Assembly: GCA_917880885.1 (NCBI GenBank)
Contig: OU862934.1
Span: 28,876,734-28,940,733 of the forward strand
Reading direction: 5' to 3'
DNA from: Limnephilus marmoratus
Lineage: Eukaryota; Arthropoda; Insecta; Trichoptera; Limnephilidae
DNA length: 64,000 nt
Shown here one piece after another: positions 44,013-55,200 of this stretch. Both the position numbers and the translations under genes were made by a program. The notes below the pieces were generated by a model that was not told where the DNA came from, made no database searches, and saw nothing but the letters and a program-made list of their open reading frames with translations. Every line of letters starts with the position of its first letter. Positions within the stretch are counted from its first letter, which is position 1.

Positions 44013-44322
44013 TTACGTGAACTCCACACAGGAGGCCCTGAGGAAAATAATTTCCCTCAGGGCCCATGTCATCTTTGGGGATGCTATGTGGAGGGTTTTT
44101 TTTAAGGAAACGAGGGAGTGGAGAGTTCTGGGAAGGAAAAGGATTTAAGGGATGGGTAGGAATCTGGGGTTCAGTGTGTCCTGGTCATCCGCCTCCAAGA
44201 CCTAGACAAACCTCACCCCATGAACCCGGGCACCCCTGCTAAATCACCAAACGTAGCGAACCACTTGGGGTGACCTGTGGCAGAGGTATTGGTTATCCAA
44301 TAAAGGTTCCCGGGGCGGCGGT
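44013..44322 (-). mobile_element. SINE-like element, copy c (reverse)
   Basis: From TTTTTACGTGAACTCCACAC to GTTCCCGGGGCGGCGGTAC this is the reverse complement of the 59276-59592 copy. It inserted into the older inverted-repeat element. Confidence 0.65.
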
Positions 44323-44417
44323 ACACATTCTTAATACCAATTGCATTGACACAAGCCATCGTATTAATTTAATTCTTTTATTTACATACTGTTTGTAGAG
44401 TTAGTTGTTGTGTTTAT

Positions 44418-44449
44418 TGAAACATTATTTAGGCCTAAATAATGTTTCA
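44418..44449. repeat. Perfect 32-bp palindrome
   Basis: TGAAACATTATTTAGG and its exact reverse complement meet without a spacer at AGGCCT. Confidence 0.7.
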
Positions 44450-44789
44450 AAAATAAAGGTATCTCTTATTAGTTTATCTTTATTATTGAAAATATTCAAA
44501 ACCTACTGCACAAAAAAAAATAGTAATGCTGCTACTAGGGAGAATACTTCGAACAACGGAATTTAAAATGGCGGCAGTTGATCAGCTGATTGCCCGATCC
44601 TGTAGTAATTTTTCAGGAGTGATGACGTCACACTATTCAGCATACATACGGTGTTTTTCGGGGGGTCTTGAAAAATTAATTATTAATTATATTATTAACT
44701 TTGACAATTATTTTAACTATTAAAACTAACTCTAAAGTTAGAAGGTTTAGTTTAGTTTTAAATTGGGCTGGAGTTCTCTATTCTTGTGT

Positions 44790-45160
44790 TGTGGTCATTC
44801 AGCCGAGTAACTGCCCAACCTTTAACCCCGCCCCTAAATGCCCAACACTAATATCCCATAATATCCCATAAACTAATGTGAACAACAATTTTAAACATTA
44901 CCTGCTTTATGTCAACTCATATATTTTATGGACTATATTTTGTTTCTTATATTTTATGATACCTGTATTTTGTTAACGCTAATATTTTATGTAACCTAAA
45001 TATTTATTTTTTTTAACCCTTATATTTTATGTAATCTATATTTTGTTTTTAACAAATATTATGTTACTTGTATTGTGTATTGTATTTTGTAAACCCATTA
45101 TTTTCACTGTAATTAAAAAAAATGTACTGCATTCATATTATGTAAAAGCCCTATGGGCGT
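44790..45160 (+). repeat. LINE-like 3' UTR preceding the 9-bp array
   Basis: AT-rich DNA ending TGTAAAAGCCCTATGGGCGT then TTAAATAAATAAA, the type of terminus seen at LINE 3' ends here (compare 13580-13617). No coding remains. Confidence 0.4.
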
Positions 45161-45161
45161 T

Positions 45162-45955
45162 TAAATAAATAAAATAAATAAAATAAATAAAATAAATAAA
45201 ATATATAAAATAAATAAAATAAATAAAATAAATAAAATAAATAAAATAAATAAAATAAATAAAATAAATAAAATAAATAAAATAAATAAAATAAATAAAA
45301 TAAATAAAATAAATAAAATAAATAAAATAAATAAAATAAATAAAATAAATAAAATAAATAAAATAAATAAAATAAATAAAATAAATAAAATAAATAAAAT
45401 AAATAAAATAAATAAAATAAATAAAATAAATAAAAAAAATAAAAAAAATAAAATAAATAAAATAAATAAAATAAATAAAATAAATAAAATAAATAAAATA
45501 AATAAAATAAATAAAATAAATAAAATAAATAAAATAAATAAAATAAATAAAATAAATAAAATAAATAAAATAAATAAAATAAATAAAATAAATAAAATAA
45601 ATAAAATAAATAAAATAAATAAAATAAATAAAATAAATAAAATAAATAAAATAAATAAAATAAATAAAATAAATAAAATAAATAAAATAAATAAAATAAA
45701 TAAAATAAATAAAATAAATAAAATAAATAAAATAAATAAAATAAATAAAATAAATAAAATAAATAAAATAAATAAAATAAATAAAATAAATAAAATAAAT
45801 AAAATAAATAAAATAAATAAAATAAATAAAATAAATAAAATAAATAAAATAAATAAAATAAATAAAATAAATAAAATAAATAAAATAAACGAAATAAATA
45901 AAATAAATAAAATAAATAAAATAAATAAAATAAATAAAATAAATAAAATAAATAA
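45162..45955. repeat. Giant 9-bp tandem repeat (AAATAAAAT)n
   Basis: About 88 uninterrupted units across 794 bp, with three small imperfections (near 45200, 45433 and 45888). It probably grew from the A-rich tail of the LINE 3' end just upstream. On the minus strand it produces a 301-codon Phe-Ile-Leu frame, which is an artefact. Confidence 0.95.
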
Positions 45956-45959
45956 CACT

Positions 45960-47740
45960 ACGTTTTTGTAGAAAAAAAACATAAAAATGTCACTGGAGAC
46001 CAAAATTTCATTCACCTTCTTTACTCTAATAATGTCAGGAATCACAAATAAGGTAAATACGTCCATACCCTGTACAAAGAGCGGAAAATGCTAGAAAAAA
46101 TGAAAAATACTTGCGATAAAATGCACCAAAACGGGTTTAGAAAATAGGTAAATAAATGTGCCAAATTTGTAAAAAATATTATTATTTATGTTACGTTTTA
46201 ATAGATTTTCGTGTTAAGAATAATAGACCTTTTCACTGCCTTTTTTAATCTAAAAAAAATTACGACAACGAAAAATTCATTTTTTTTTATTTTGATGATT
46301 AAATTCTTAATAATGACATGTGCCATTTTCGACATGCCGGCAAAACGATAGGTTCGTTTCTATTAGAGAATTCGGCGGCGTTGACGTCACGCCGGCGGGC
46401 AAAGTTGGTGAAAGCCGTCTTACAAGCCAATAGCGTTTTCTATGTCACAATGACGTTGTAGCCAGTTGAAACTGTTTTGGAATGTGTGGTTTTTAAAATC
46501 AATAATTATGGATTTAAATAAATTTTTGGTACAATGATCAGAATCAGAAAAATATACTTTGAATCTTCCACACTTTTTTAACGGTATTCATAGAGAAAAT
46601 ATCCCAATAGCGTTGTGCAATTCTGAGCTTTAGCGAAGCTGATGTCAATAAAAGGAAACTGTTTCATAACGCTGATGGGTTTCATTCGTGTTTTTGTTCC
46701 GATCGGCCTAGTAGATTGGAGGAATTCAGATTTTGGAATTCCGCACATTAAGGGTACCTACCTACACGGTAGACAGGAGTCAAGTACCGCATTATCGTCA
46801 GTCCGTTGCTAACAATCATCGTATCGTGATATTTCGCTCTACGTTGAAGTTTTATTTATCTTATCGTAACATAAAGTATAAACCCTGTCGTATTTTATCG
46901 CATGATTTGTGTAAACTTTTTATGTGAATCGACTCGTGACTCATATTTCTATCGTGGATTAAAAATAACCCAAAACATTATTGCACGCTTATGGATATAT
47001 CTGTGATTGTAACAAGTGTCTACGTCCCCGAATGGAAACCAAGCCAGAAGACACAATAGCAGTGAGTACCTCTTAATTGTGAATTACCGTATCTTGTTTG
47101 GTGGTTGGGCATAGCTCGCATCGAAATCCATAAGCGTTTTAAATAGCAAGGAATGGCAGGCAAGGTTATTATGACCCCCGTGCATTGTCGCGAAACAGAA
47201 ACTTTGTTGCATTTTTCAAAGTTGTTAATTGAAATATATAAAAAAAACCAAAGTAAACAGAACAGTTTTAAAATCACACGTTTAAAAAATGCCTTCCTTT
47301 TTATAATATTAGCTAAGTATTCCAGTAGAAAGTTTTGCGTTTGACATGTTGTGTTTGAATTTTTTTTTTACTTTAACGTCGCAATCGTTTGCATAAAATA
47401 TACCTGCCTCAAACCATGTGCCCTAAAAAGTTATGGAGGTAACTGAAGATGCAGAAATTGTGTTTTTAAAATTGAATGCATGTTGCAGCTTTTAGAAATA
47501 CAATTTTTACACAGTTAATAAGGTCATTTACGACGGGAAACTGTCGTGTTTTGCGGAAAATTGCAAAAGTTGCAGTTTTACGTAAAACGGTGAAAATATG
47601 CACATGACATTTTTTCCGGGATTCTATATTTATATTCCACTTTTTAGCGTGGAAAAATTATCAAGTGTTTTGAAATTCACGAACTCAAGTAGTAATCAGT
47701 TGATATTTAAAATACAGTAGCCTAGATTTTTTTCTACAAT
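45960..47740. other. Intron 1 sequence, no gene recognised
   Basis: Includes a GC-richer patch with TTGACGTCACGCCGGCGGGC at 46380-46400. No exon, RNA gene or transposon is supported. Confidence 0.4.
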
Positions 47741-47741
47741 T

Positions 47742-47830
47742 TGGGAGGCGGGTATGTGTACCGACGCCCCGGGAACCATTTGTTGGATAACCGACACCTC
47801 TGCCACGCGCCATCTATGAAAGAATGGATT
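47742..47830 (+). repeat. SINE-like element, copy d (5' part only)
   Basis: GGGAGGCGGGTATGTGTACC, CCGGGAACCATTTGTTGGAT, ACCGACACCTCTGCCA, then a break. Confidence 0.55.
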
Positions 47831-47869
47831 TTGAATTCTTTAGAATATCATCAGGGGTTAATCTTAATA

Positions 47870-48360
47870 TATAAAAATGAATGTTTCTTTGTTTGTCCCT
47901 TATGCGATCCCTAAACCATTCTTCCGATTGCGATGAAACTTTGGTGAGTTGTTGTGCGCACGCCCGCAAAAATTTCTATATATAGTGGTGAGCTCTGGCG
48001 TTATGAAATTATTTCGTAAAGTATTCATCCGATTGCGATGCATCTTTAGTGAGTTGTTGTGCGCATGCCCGCAAAGGTTTCTTTATATATACTGGTGAGC
48101 TCTGGCATTATAAAATTTGTATAAAAAAATTGCAATAGGTGGCACGCGAGCTGTTGAAAACTACGGTACTTGAATGTACCGGGACTGAGGTATGGGCATT
48201 TGAATTTACCGGGAATGTACTGGGTATGGAATGCGGGTGGAGGGAGGGGACCACGGGTGGGGGGTTGGCGGGACGGGGGAAGGGGGAGAGGGGAGGGGGA
48301 GAGATGAGGCGGGGAAGGTGGTGTGGGAACGCGTGAGGGAAAGGGACGCGGGATTTTTTG
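47870..48360. repeat. Interspersed repeat with ~105-bp duplication and G-rich segment
   Basis: TCCGATTGCGATG, GTGAGTTGTTGTGCGCA(C/T)G and GGTGAGCTCTGGC occur twice (about 47928 and 48030). A G-rich tract at 48236-48350 (GGGTGGGGGGTTGGCGGGAC) could form G-quadruplexes. A related G-rich piece is at 49105-49145 and a reversed C-rich one at 51470-51540. Confidence 0.5.
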
Positions 48361-48364
48361 TATG

Positions 48365-49030
48365 AAAAATTTTATTTATTTTTTGAGTGAAAAATTGTGG
48401 AATGCTTTTATTGCCTGGTATTTATGGTGTCTTTGTCCAAAGCTTGTGTTTACCGTCGGAGTTTTTATGTTTTTTTAATACTTGTCTAACTGGTCTATTG
48501 ATGATAGTTTGCGTTTGTTGAACATTTTTTGGTCAAAAATGTAATCTAGTATTTAGTTTAGCTTAGTTACCAATGAAATATTTATAACAATGTTTTTTTT
48601 AAACCCAAAAGTTATTTATGTAAGCAACGTGTGAATTAAAATATACGTTTATGTCAGACCTTATGAAGTGGAACCATGTTAAGTAAAATATATATATGAA
48701 AATTAATCCCTGTTTCCTTTGGTCACGCCTAACTTCAGAACGACTTTACCTAATTCATTAATCTTTTTTTTTAAGTTTTCGTATAGGTACTTTGTAGAAG
48801 GTTCTTATGGAAAGAAAAATTAAGAAAAGTGCGCAGAAAATTCGTTAATTTCAGAAAATTTAACGACTATTTTAACTTCGCATGTTTGACAGTTCGCGCG
48901 TTTAATTTAGCAAGCAGCTGTTTTTTTTTGTAACAAAAGAATTGTCTATTGATTTTCAAAATTATATACATTTAAAAAAGGTTAGATGTGTTAGATACCA
49001 AATTAGATTGATTGTTCTTAAAATATACAA
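48365..49030. other. Intron 1 sequence, nothing recognised
   Basis: AT-rich and non-coding. Confidence 0.4.
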
Positions 49031-49144
49031 AAAATGAATATTTGTGGATGTGGCACGCAAGCTGGTTTGAAAACTGAATGTACTAGGACTGAGTATATAG
49101 AACGCGGGTGGTGGGTTGGCGGGACGGGGGAGCGGGAGAGGGTA

Positions 49145-49740
49145 GGTTTAATCGAACTTTCTAGGTCAAATCGAGCCGTTTACTATGATCGATCTTTTCG
49201 TGTAACTGGCCCGCTCATTTGGAACAAACTTCCCTCAGCTCTTACTAATATCCAGAACTTGGCTGAATTCAAAAGAGCTTTAAAAACAAACTTATTTAAA
49301 AAATCATACTTTTTATGAATTTTAACTCCTTTTCAATCTACTATAATAAGCCATGTTCCTCAAGTTTCTGGTAATTGTTTGATTTCGATTACCTCCTTGC
49401 TATATGTGCACTCTGAATGTGTATTATTTCTAAATGTTAACTGCGTCCTATTCTATATAATTTAGTTTAAATGATTCTTGTTGAATGGCACCGTGATGGC
49501 TTATCATTATATATTGTCCTGTGCCAAAACAGCACTCACTATTGTTGTTAATATTGTTCTTTAGGAATTGCTTTGTATATTTTTGTATATTCGTTATTTC
49601 ACATTATTTAATTAATTTTTTAAGGACTTGTAAGGATCACTGTAGGTTAATTTTAAGTTTATTATTATTAAGCGCACTTGAAGTGAAATATCACAAAACT
49701 GCGCTATATAAATACTACATTATTATTATTATTATTAGGC
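49145..49740 (+). pseudogene. LINE ORF2 C-terminus and 3' UTR with (ATT)n tail
   Basis: Reads LIELSRSNRAVYYDRSFRVT, GPLIWNKLPSALTNIQNLAE, FKRALKTNLFKKSYFL then stop at 49318. About 350 nt of UTR follow, ending GCGCACTTGAAGTG, AAACTGCGCTATATAAAT and (ATT)n. The frame enters directly from the G-rich repeat, so the upstream ATG (49034) belongs to another element. Confidence 0.65.
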
Positions 49741-50190
49741 GGGGAAGGTGAACGCGGTAGGTGATGGGGATGCAGGAAGAAACAATTTATTTATTTGAAT
49801 ATGGCATTGCAACGCATGCCGGGAACCAGCTGGTAAATAAATAAATAAATGTAGCTATTTGAAGATGAATTCCCATAAACCATCGCAAAGTTAATAACAA
49901 TATCACGAAATATTATTATAAATATCACCCACTATGGAGTCATTTTTAGCGCGAATAGAGAAAATGATAGCCCTCTTCAGTGCCAAGCAATAAAAATCAC
50001 ACTTCAAGTGGCCAATATTACTCTGTATTGTGTCCCAATGTCTTCTGGAAAATATCCACGGAGAATATGTGACTAAATTTTATCCGAGAAAATTTCTCCA
50101 TGGAGACATTCTCTCGGTGTTATATAAAATAAAACAAGCATTCAAAAGGTAATAAATAATGATCTAAGAATTCTCCGTATAAGATAATCT
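49741..50190. other. Intron 1 sequence with short repeat remnant
   Basis: 49741-49835 carries the GGGGAAGGTGAACGCGG and GCATGCCGGGAACCAGCTGG end of the interspersed repeat; the rest is unremarkable. Confidence 0.4.
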
Positions 50191-50197
50191 ATCTTAA

Positions 50198-50913
50198 GAG
50201 GGCATTACCAGAGAAAGCCGTAAATACGTCATTTAAAAAAAGTTTTTAGACGTATTGACTCTTTTCCACAAAAAATTATAAATGGATTTCGAAAGATTGT
50301 TCTTTTATCTAGTGAAGTTATGTAATAAATTTTTAGATTTTTTTAAAATTTTTAGTATAATAAGGTTATTCCATAGGTCGTTGGCAGATTTGTTAAATTT
50401 TCAAAAAAGTTTTTGTATTATACCACACCCATTTCAAATAATGTAATCATGCAGTAAAATAAATCAATACATTATCTAGCAGAGTTATGTATTAGAATTT
50501 TAATTTTAGTTTCAATAAAATCATTAAAAAATATGTACGTACATGTGTTTCTTGACGAAAATTGGTCCATTTGTGTATTTATTTGCGCACTTACAAACTA
50601 ATATATTTCAGATTTTTTTAACATTCTTATTAAACTTAGACATTATTGAAAAATGATAAATACTTATAATCAAAAAATAACTACAAAAAGTACACTATTT
50701 TAATAGTTTTATCATCACGCCTTTCAGCATTTTTGGATGAAGGTATAAATTAAAGCTAATTTGGATTGAAATAAATACGATATTGAGTTATTTAAAATTT
50801 AAAAAAGCTGGTACGTAGAATAATTAATCTTTCTCATTGTAACCGCCCTGCACGATTGAAAGAACAACTTTCGACGAAATGTGGATTTTCGTCCGCTGGC
50901 TGGTTAAACGCTC
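50198..50913. mobile_element. TTAA-flanked non-autonomous element, copy 2
   Basis: 716 bp, same ends and interior as 37718-38424 (for example CATTATTGAAAAATGATAAA), flanked by TTAA at 50194-50197 and 50914-50917. Confidence 0.65.
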
Positions 50914-50924
50914 TTAAGGATATA

Positions 50925-51365
50925 TGCTTTAAGGGGAGGCGTCTACTAATATCTACAGGAATTCCAAAAACTGAAAAAATCGAATTAATATCTATGAGAA
51001 TCAAAGTGTTGACGAATATCTACAGCTCAAACTGTTGACTAATATCTATGAGAACCAAAGTGTTGACGAATATTTACAGTACTGGCAGAGGTTGGATTTG
51101 CAATTATGTATAGCATATTGGAATAACGTAATATTGCGTATGTAGTTTAAAAAACTTAATTTATGTAAGTATGTATGTAAAAATCCCTGATATCGGACTA
51201 TTGGACACGTTTAGCTAATTAGTCCAACCTACGCTCTGTAGATATTAGTTCAACCTACGCTCTGTAGATATTAGTCAACACTCTGAAGTTCGTAGATATT
51301 AGTTCAACATATGAGCTGTAGATATTCGTCCGACATACAGGCTGTAGATATTAGTAACCGGAGTC
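50925..51365. mobile_element. Foldback-like element 2, minisatellite inverted repeats
   Basis: The left arm (50928-51082) repeats CTAATATCTA(C/T)(A/G)-type units. The right arm (51228-51362) carries the complement (CTGTAGATATTAGTTCAAC). Termini are related (TTTAAGGGGAGGCGTC versus reversed TAAAGGACTCCGG). About 145 bp of spacer. It starts right after the TTAA-flanked element. Confidence 0.6.
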
Positions 51366-51414
51366 CTTTAAGCCCCTGAATTCTTTTAATTTTTTCCAGA
51401 TTTTTTTTACAGTT

Positions 51415-51700
51415 TTATAACATGCTAGCTGGTTCCCGGCACGCGTAGCAATGCCACATTCAAAGAAATGCATTGTTTCTCCCTGAATCACCTTTCCCGT
51501 GTGTCCCCGTTCCCCCCCCCCCCCCCCCCCCGCGTCCCCTTCCTAGCTAGGTTTATAAATTATTACCTTTATGTTATTCTGATTTATGAGCTATATTATT
51601 GTAAAGTTTCGTTAAAACACATTTAGTAGTTTTAGCGTGACAGAGTAACAAACACAAAAACATCCATACAAACTTTCGCGTTTATAATATTAGTAAGATT
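51415..51700. repeat. Interspersed repeat with poly(C) run
   Basis: GCTGGTTCCCGGCACGCGTA to TTTCGCGTTTATAATATTAG, containing 20 consecutive C at 51512-51531. It is likely a non-autonomous, possibly Helitron-related repeat. Confidence 0.45.
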
Positions 51701-51704
51701 TCTC

Positions 51705-52600
51705 TTGAATACTCAGTTTTTGAGTTTCTAAAAAAATATATGTAATCTATACATTTACCACGCCAAAACGGTAATTACCTACACGAATTCCCGCGATAGA
51801 AAAAAATCGCAAAGTGGGCTCCGAAAATTATTATTAACACGCTTTTTCTGTTATTTTACAAGTCATATGTATGAAAAAATGCACACTTTTTCTTTCAATG
51901 CTATTTAAAATAGTGACCGACCGAAGGTTCGTTTTCGGTTTCGGCAAAAAAATCTATGTTTGGCATCAGTTTCGGTTACGGCAGATTTTCTGTTGAATCT
52001 TCGGCCGCCACGAAACTCTGCAAAAGATCTCAATAATTGGCAAATTTAGTCTTAAGATGAATAAATATATACGTGAAATCCTATTTAGATACTATTTTGA
52101 TTAATTTTTACGACGAATCGGCTTACAGTATGAACATCAAAAAATATGCTACGGATAAATCGAAGCTTTTACTAGCTTTTCTATGTATTGGAATTACAAT
52201 AAAATTATTATTTACGTAACAAAAAATATAAGCGTAAACCACCAAAAAAATGTTTTTTCATGACTTAACTATGAAGTAATAAAAGAATTTTTTTTTTAAA
52301 AATACCCCTTTATGGCTAAGACTATTTTTGAGGTTTTCCATATTCTAACTTTTTTTCGTTCTTATAAAATTATGCACAAAATAAATAAAAACCACTTTTT
52401 CGCTTACTAGCCTCGTGCAAAATTTTGCAGGCATGAGATTCGAAATATTTCTAGCGTTTATATTCCTCTTAAGAATGTTGTGATTGCAAACGCAATTTAA
52501 ATTAAAATACTCAATTAATGAGGTCCTTCCTTTATAATGTACAAAAGTGTTGATAATTGACAAATTATTAGAATTTGAAATTAAAAAACTTTTGTACTTT
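51705..52600. other. Intron 1 sequence, nothing recognised
   Basis: AT-rich and non-coding. Confidence 0.4.
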
Positions 52601-52609
52601 CTTGCACTA

Positions 52610-52812
52610 ATTTATATTTCACCAGGACCGGTTTCATCCTATTACGGACATTTTCAGACTGGTAAGTTTTAAGATTTTTACGGCCAGAAGCATTTTCGTT
52701 ATATGTTTTTGGGGTGTTGTGCCGTGTTGCGCTACCTCCTTCTTTAGCCAACGTTTCGGACATCGTTGCAGTGTCCATCATCAGGGCAGATCCGGCAGAT
52801 CCGGTAGATGTG
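52610..52812 (-). repeat. Two adjacent Penelope-type tails with hammerhead-like cores (reverse)
   Basis: Minus strand: CTGAAAA (52657-52651), a short stem, GAAA (52635-52632), CCGGTCC. Separately CTGATGA (52784-52778), GGACA/TGTCC stem, GAAA (52757-52754), CGTTGGC. The second matches the palindrome arm at 34627-34826. Confidence 0.5.
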
Positions 52813-52880
52813 TAATTTTTAGTCGTGAAGTGTGTGCTTATTTACTTCGAAGCGATACCGTGTCGCCAGCAGCACTAGCT

Positions 52881-53300
52881 TTCACCAGTACAAAATACTC
52901 GTGACAAGCAGTGGCGTCATCGCCGCGGAACGGAATAGAAAGTTCATTAAAACGTGGTATTTATGCTAGCCAGGGGCAAGTCCGTTTGCGAGATGCCGAC
53001 GGAAGTGGCTCCATCTCTTAATGAAATCTAAAATTAGAAATCACAGTGGTAAGAATTTAGGAAAAAATAAAATAAAATAAAAAAATAAAATTACAATTGT
53101 TAACTTTCACCAGTACAAAATAATCGTGACAAGCAGTGGCGTCGTCGCCGCGGAACGGAATAGAAAGTTCATTAAAACGTGGTATTTATGCTAGTCAGGG
53201 GCAAGTCCGTTTGCGAGATGCCGACCGAAGTGGCTCCATCTCTTAATGAATTCTAAAATTAGAAATCATGATGGTAAGAATTTAAGAAATAGAAGCGTCA
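52881..53300. repeat. 225-bp tandem duplication
   Basis: TTCACCAGTACAAAATA begins units at 52881 and 53106. Both contain GCCGCGGAACGGAATAGAAA and GGCAAGTCCGTTTGCGAGAT with only a few differences. Confidence 0.8.
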
Positions 53301-53719
53301 TAGAATCAAACGTTCCTGTCTTTATCGATAAACAATAGGCCACTTGCATCACATTTTAATTTTTTTTCCGGTTTAGGCAAATATTCTAAGACATTCTGTA
53401 TTTTTTTTTTAAATAATTTTTGAAACCCTGGTGATTTTTTGAAAATATCAATCCGAAAAATCAGACCATTTTTTATAAACCGGAAAGACGGGATATAATT
53501 TGATGGGTGCGAAAAAACGATAATTATATAGCCAAAAATTATTTAAAAAAAATAATGTTTTCCCCAAGAAAGGGCACAGAAGAATAACGAGGCATACCAA
53601 ATATATTACATCTCATAAATATTTTTTTCCTTGATCCATCTTATTGATCATAAATCATTATAATGTTCAACGTCTATATTAGGTACTAAATCCAATGTAA
53701 TATACTTGTACTTGTAAAT

Positions 53720-54772
53720 TTAGACCTTTATTCCTTAAGAGCGGAGTCAGGCAAGGGGGAAATATGTCTCCAACTCTATTTAATGTGTACATTAACGACC
53801 TCTTACAAGAGTTGAACGATACACGAATCGGTTGTCATATCTGCGGACAAGGAAGTAACAACATTAATTACGCCGATGACATGGTGCTGCTTTCACCTTC
53901 GATTAAAGCGATGAGACGACTTGTGCAAATATGCGAAGAGTACGCAAACTCTCATAACCTGTTGTACAATTCTAAAAAGTCAGTCATCGTCGCTTTCAAA
54001 CACAATAAGGAGCCATCACATATTCCTCCAATATACCTAGAAGGAAATGAACTGCTTGTGGCCTCACAGGTTAAGTATCTGGGACATATCCTAACCGAAG
54101 ACATGAAGGATATAGAAGATATGGAACGACAAAGAAGAGCAATTAACATACGGGCCAGAATGCTCTCAAGGCGGTTCTACCACTGTAGCGAAGATGTCAG
54201 AAAATTATTATTCAAGACATACTGTACTGCCCTGTATACGTCTGAACTGTGGACACAATACCCAGCAGCGCAATGGGACAAACTGAGAGTGTGCTACAAT
54301 AACGCATACAGGCAACTTATGCAACTACCGAGGTTCTGCAGTGCCTCCACGATGTTTACCGAGGGGAGGGTGCACTCATTCCCAGCCTTACTTCGCCACC
54401 GACTAGCCAGCTTCTGGAGCAGGATACGAACTTCAACCAATATCATTGTCGTGGCTGCATCCGAGTGGCTCAGTTCCCCAATAAATGAGCGATGGATGCA
54501 GATGATGAGGCGACCTCCATGATGGACGATCCCAAAATATCTTTTTATCTTTTATTTTTAATTCTGTCTACTTATTATTTATTTTAATTTTATGTTTATT
54601 TTTTGTTATTTGTGTGATGAATTTTGTTTTCATTTTATGTTTTAATTTTAGGTACTTACCTAATATTTAAACTTTTTTCTTTCTTTTATAGTTGTTTATG
54701 TAATATGGCAGACTGGGATTGCACTACCCTCCCAGTCCTGCTGGAATAAAAACTTAAATAAAATAAATAAAT
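53720..54772 (+). pseudogene. LINE reverse transcriptase fragment (RT motifs B-C to C-terminus)
   Basis: Frame from about 53725: LRPLFLKSGVRQGGNMSPT, LFNVYINDLLQELNDTRIGC, catalytic NYADDMVLLSPS, QVKYLGHILTEDMKDIEDME, FYHCSEDVRKLLFKTYCTAL and LPRFCSASTMFTEGRVHSFP, stop at 54520-54522. No stops occur within ~265 codons. The series GVRQG..SP.LFN.YI.DL and FKAYC..LYT..LW is of a LINE type common in moths and other animals. I do not assign a clade. The 3' UTR ends in (AAAT)n at 54748-54778. 5' truncated. Confidence 0.8.
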
Positions 54773-54779
54773 AAATAAT

Positions 54780-55192
54780 AGGAAAATTTTCAGAGACGGG
54801 ATATTTTCATGTAGTGACGTCACGGACCCAAATAATGGATTTATTTTTTGTAAATAAAAAACCCGTACATTTCTAAAAAAAATTACCAACATTTTCGTAA
54901 TCTTGTTAAAAAAATCTATCCACACGATTTTTTCCAAGTCGATATGAAATCCGTGCAAGTGGCCTATTCTTCTGCCCTCGCTTCGTTCAAATCGTTTCAA
55001 TCAATGAGATTTCCGCTCTACAACAAAGTCCATCCTCCATTCTTAGTTGTGCTACATCCACAGTTCTGATTCTTTGTAAATAAAGTAATGGCATCTTAAG
55101 CGTTCTTGCATCACGGTCCACAGCTTGGGAACGTTATAACTCTTCGTATATCCCAAATCCCTGGAACACTTCTCATATCCCTCCACCCTCTC
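54780..55192. other. Intron 1 sequence, nothing recognised
   Basis: No supported feature. Confidence 0.4.
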
Positions 55193-55200
55193 TATACATC

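Larger units (their letters stand above)
43770..44785. mobile_element. Non-autonomous DNA element, copy 2, with nested insertions
   Basis: The left part (43770-44010) matches 1983-2205 and the right part (44520-44785) matches 2218-2490, including AATACTTCGAACAACGG and the CTGGAGTTCTCTATT end. Between them sit a reverse SINE-like copy (44013-44322) and about 190 bp of further DNA containing a perfect 32-bp palindrome. Confidence 0.7.

Noticed and set aside
45161..46066. 301-codon minus-strand open frame of Phe-Ile-Leu repeats
   Set aside because: It is the translation of the 9-bp AAATAAAAT satellite; no real protein is expected.
46375..46400. CRE-like GACGTCA site in a GC-richer patch as a possible promoter
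   Set aside because: No transcription start, first exon or coding sequence follows on either strand; the motif alone is too short.
48139..48336. 65-codon Gly/Arg-rich plus-strand frame
   Set aside because: Product of the G-rich repeat segment; low complexity and no homology recognised.
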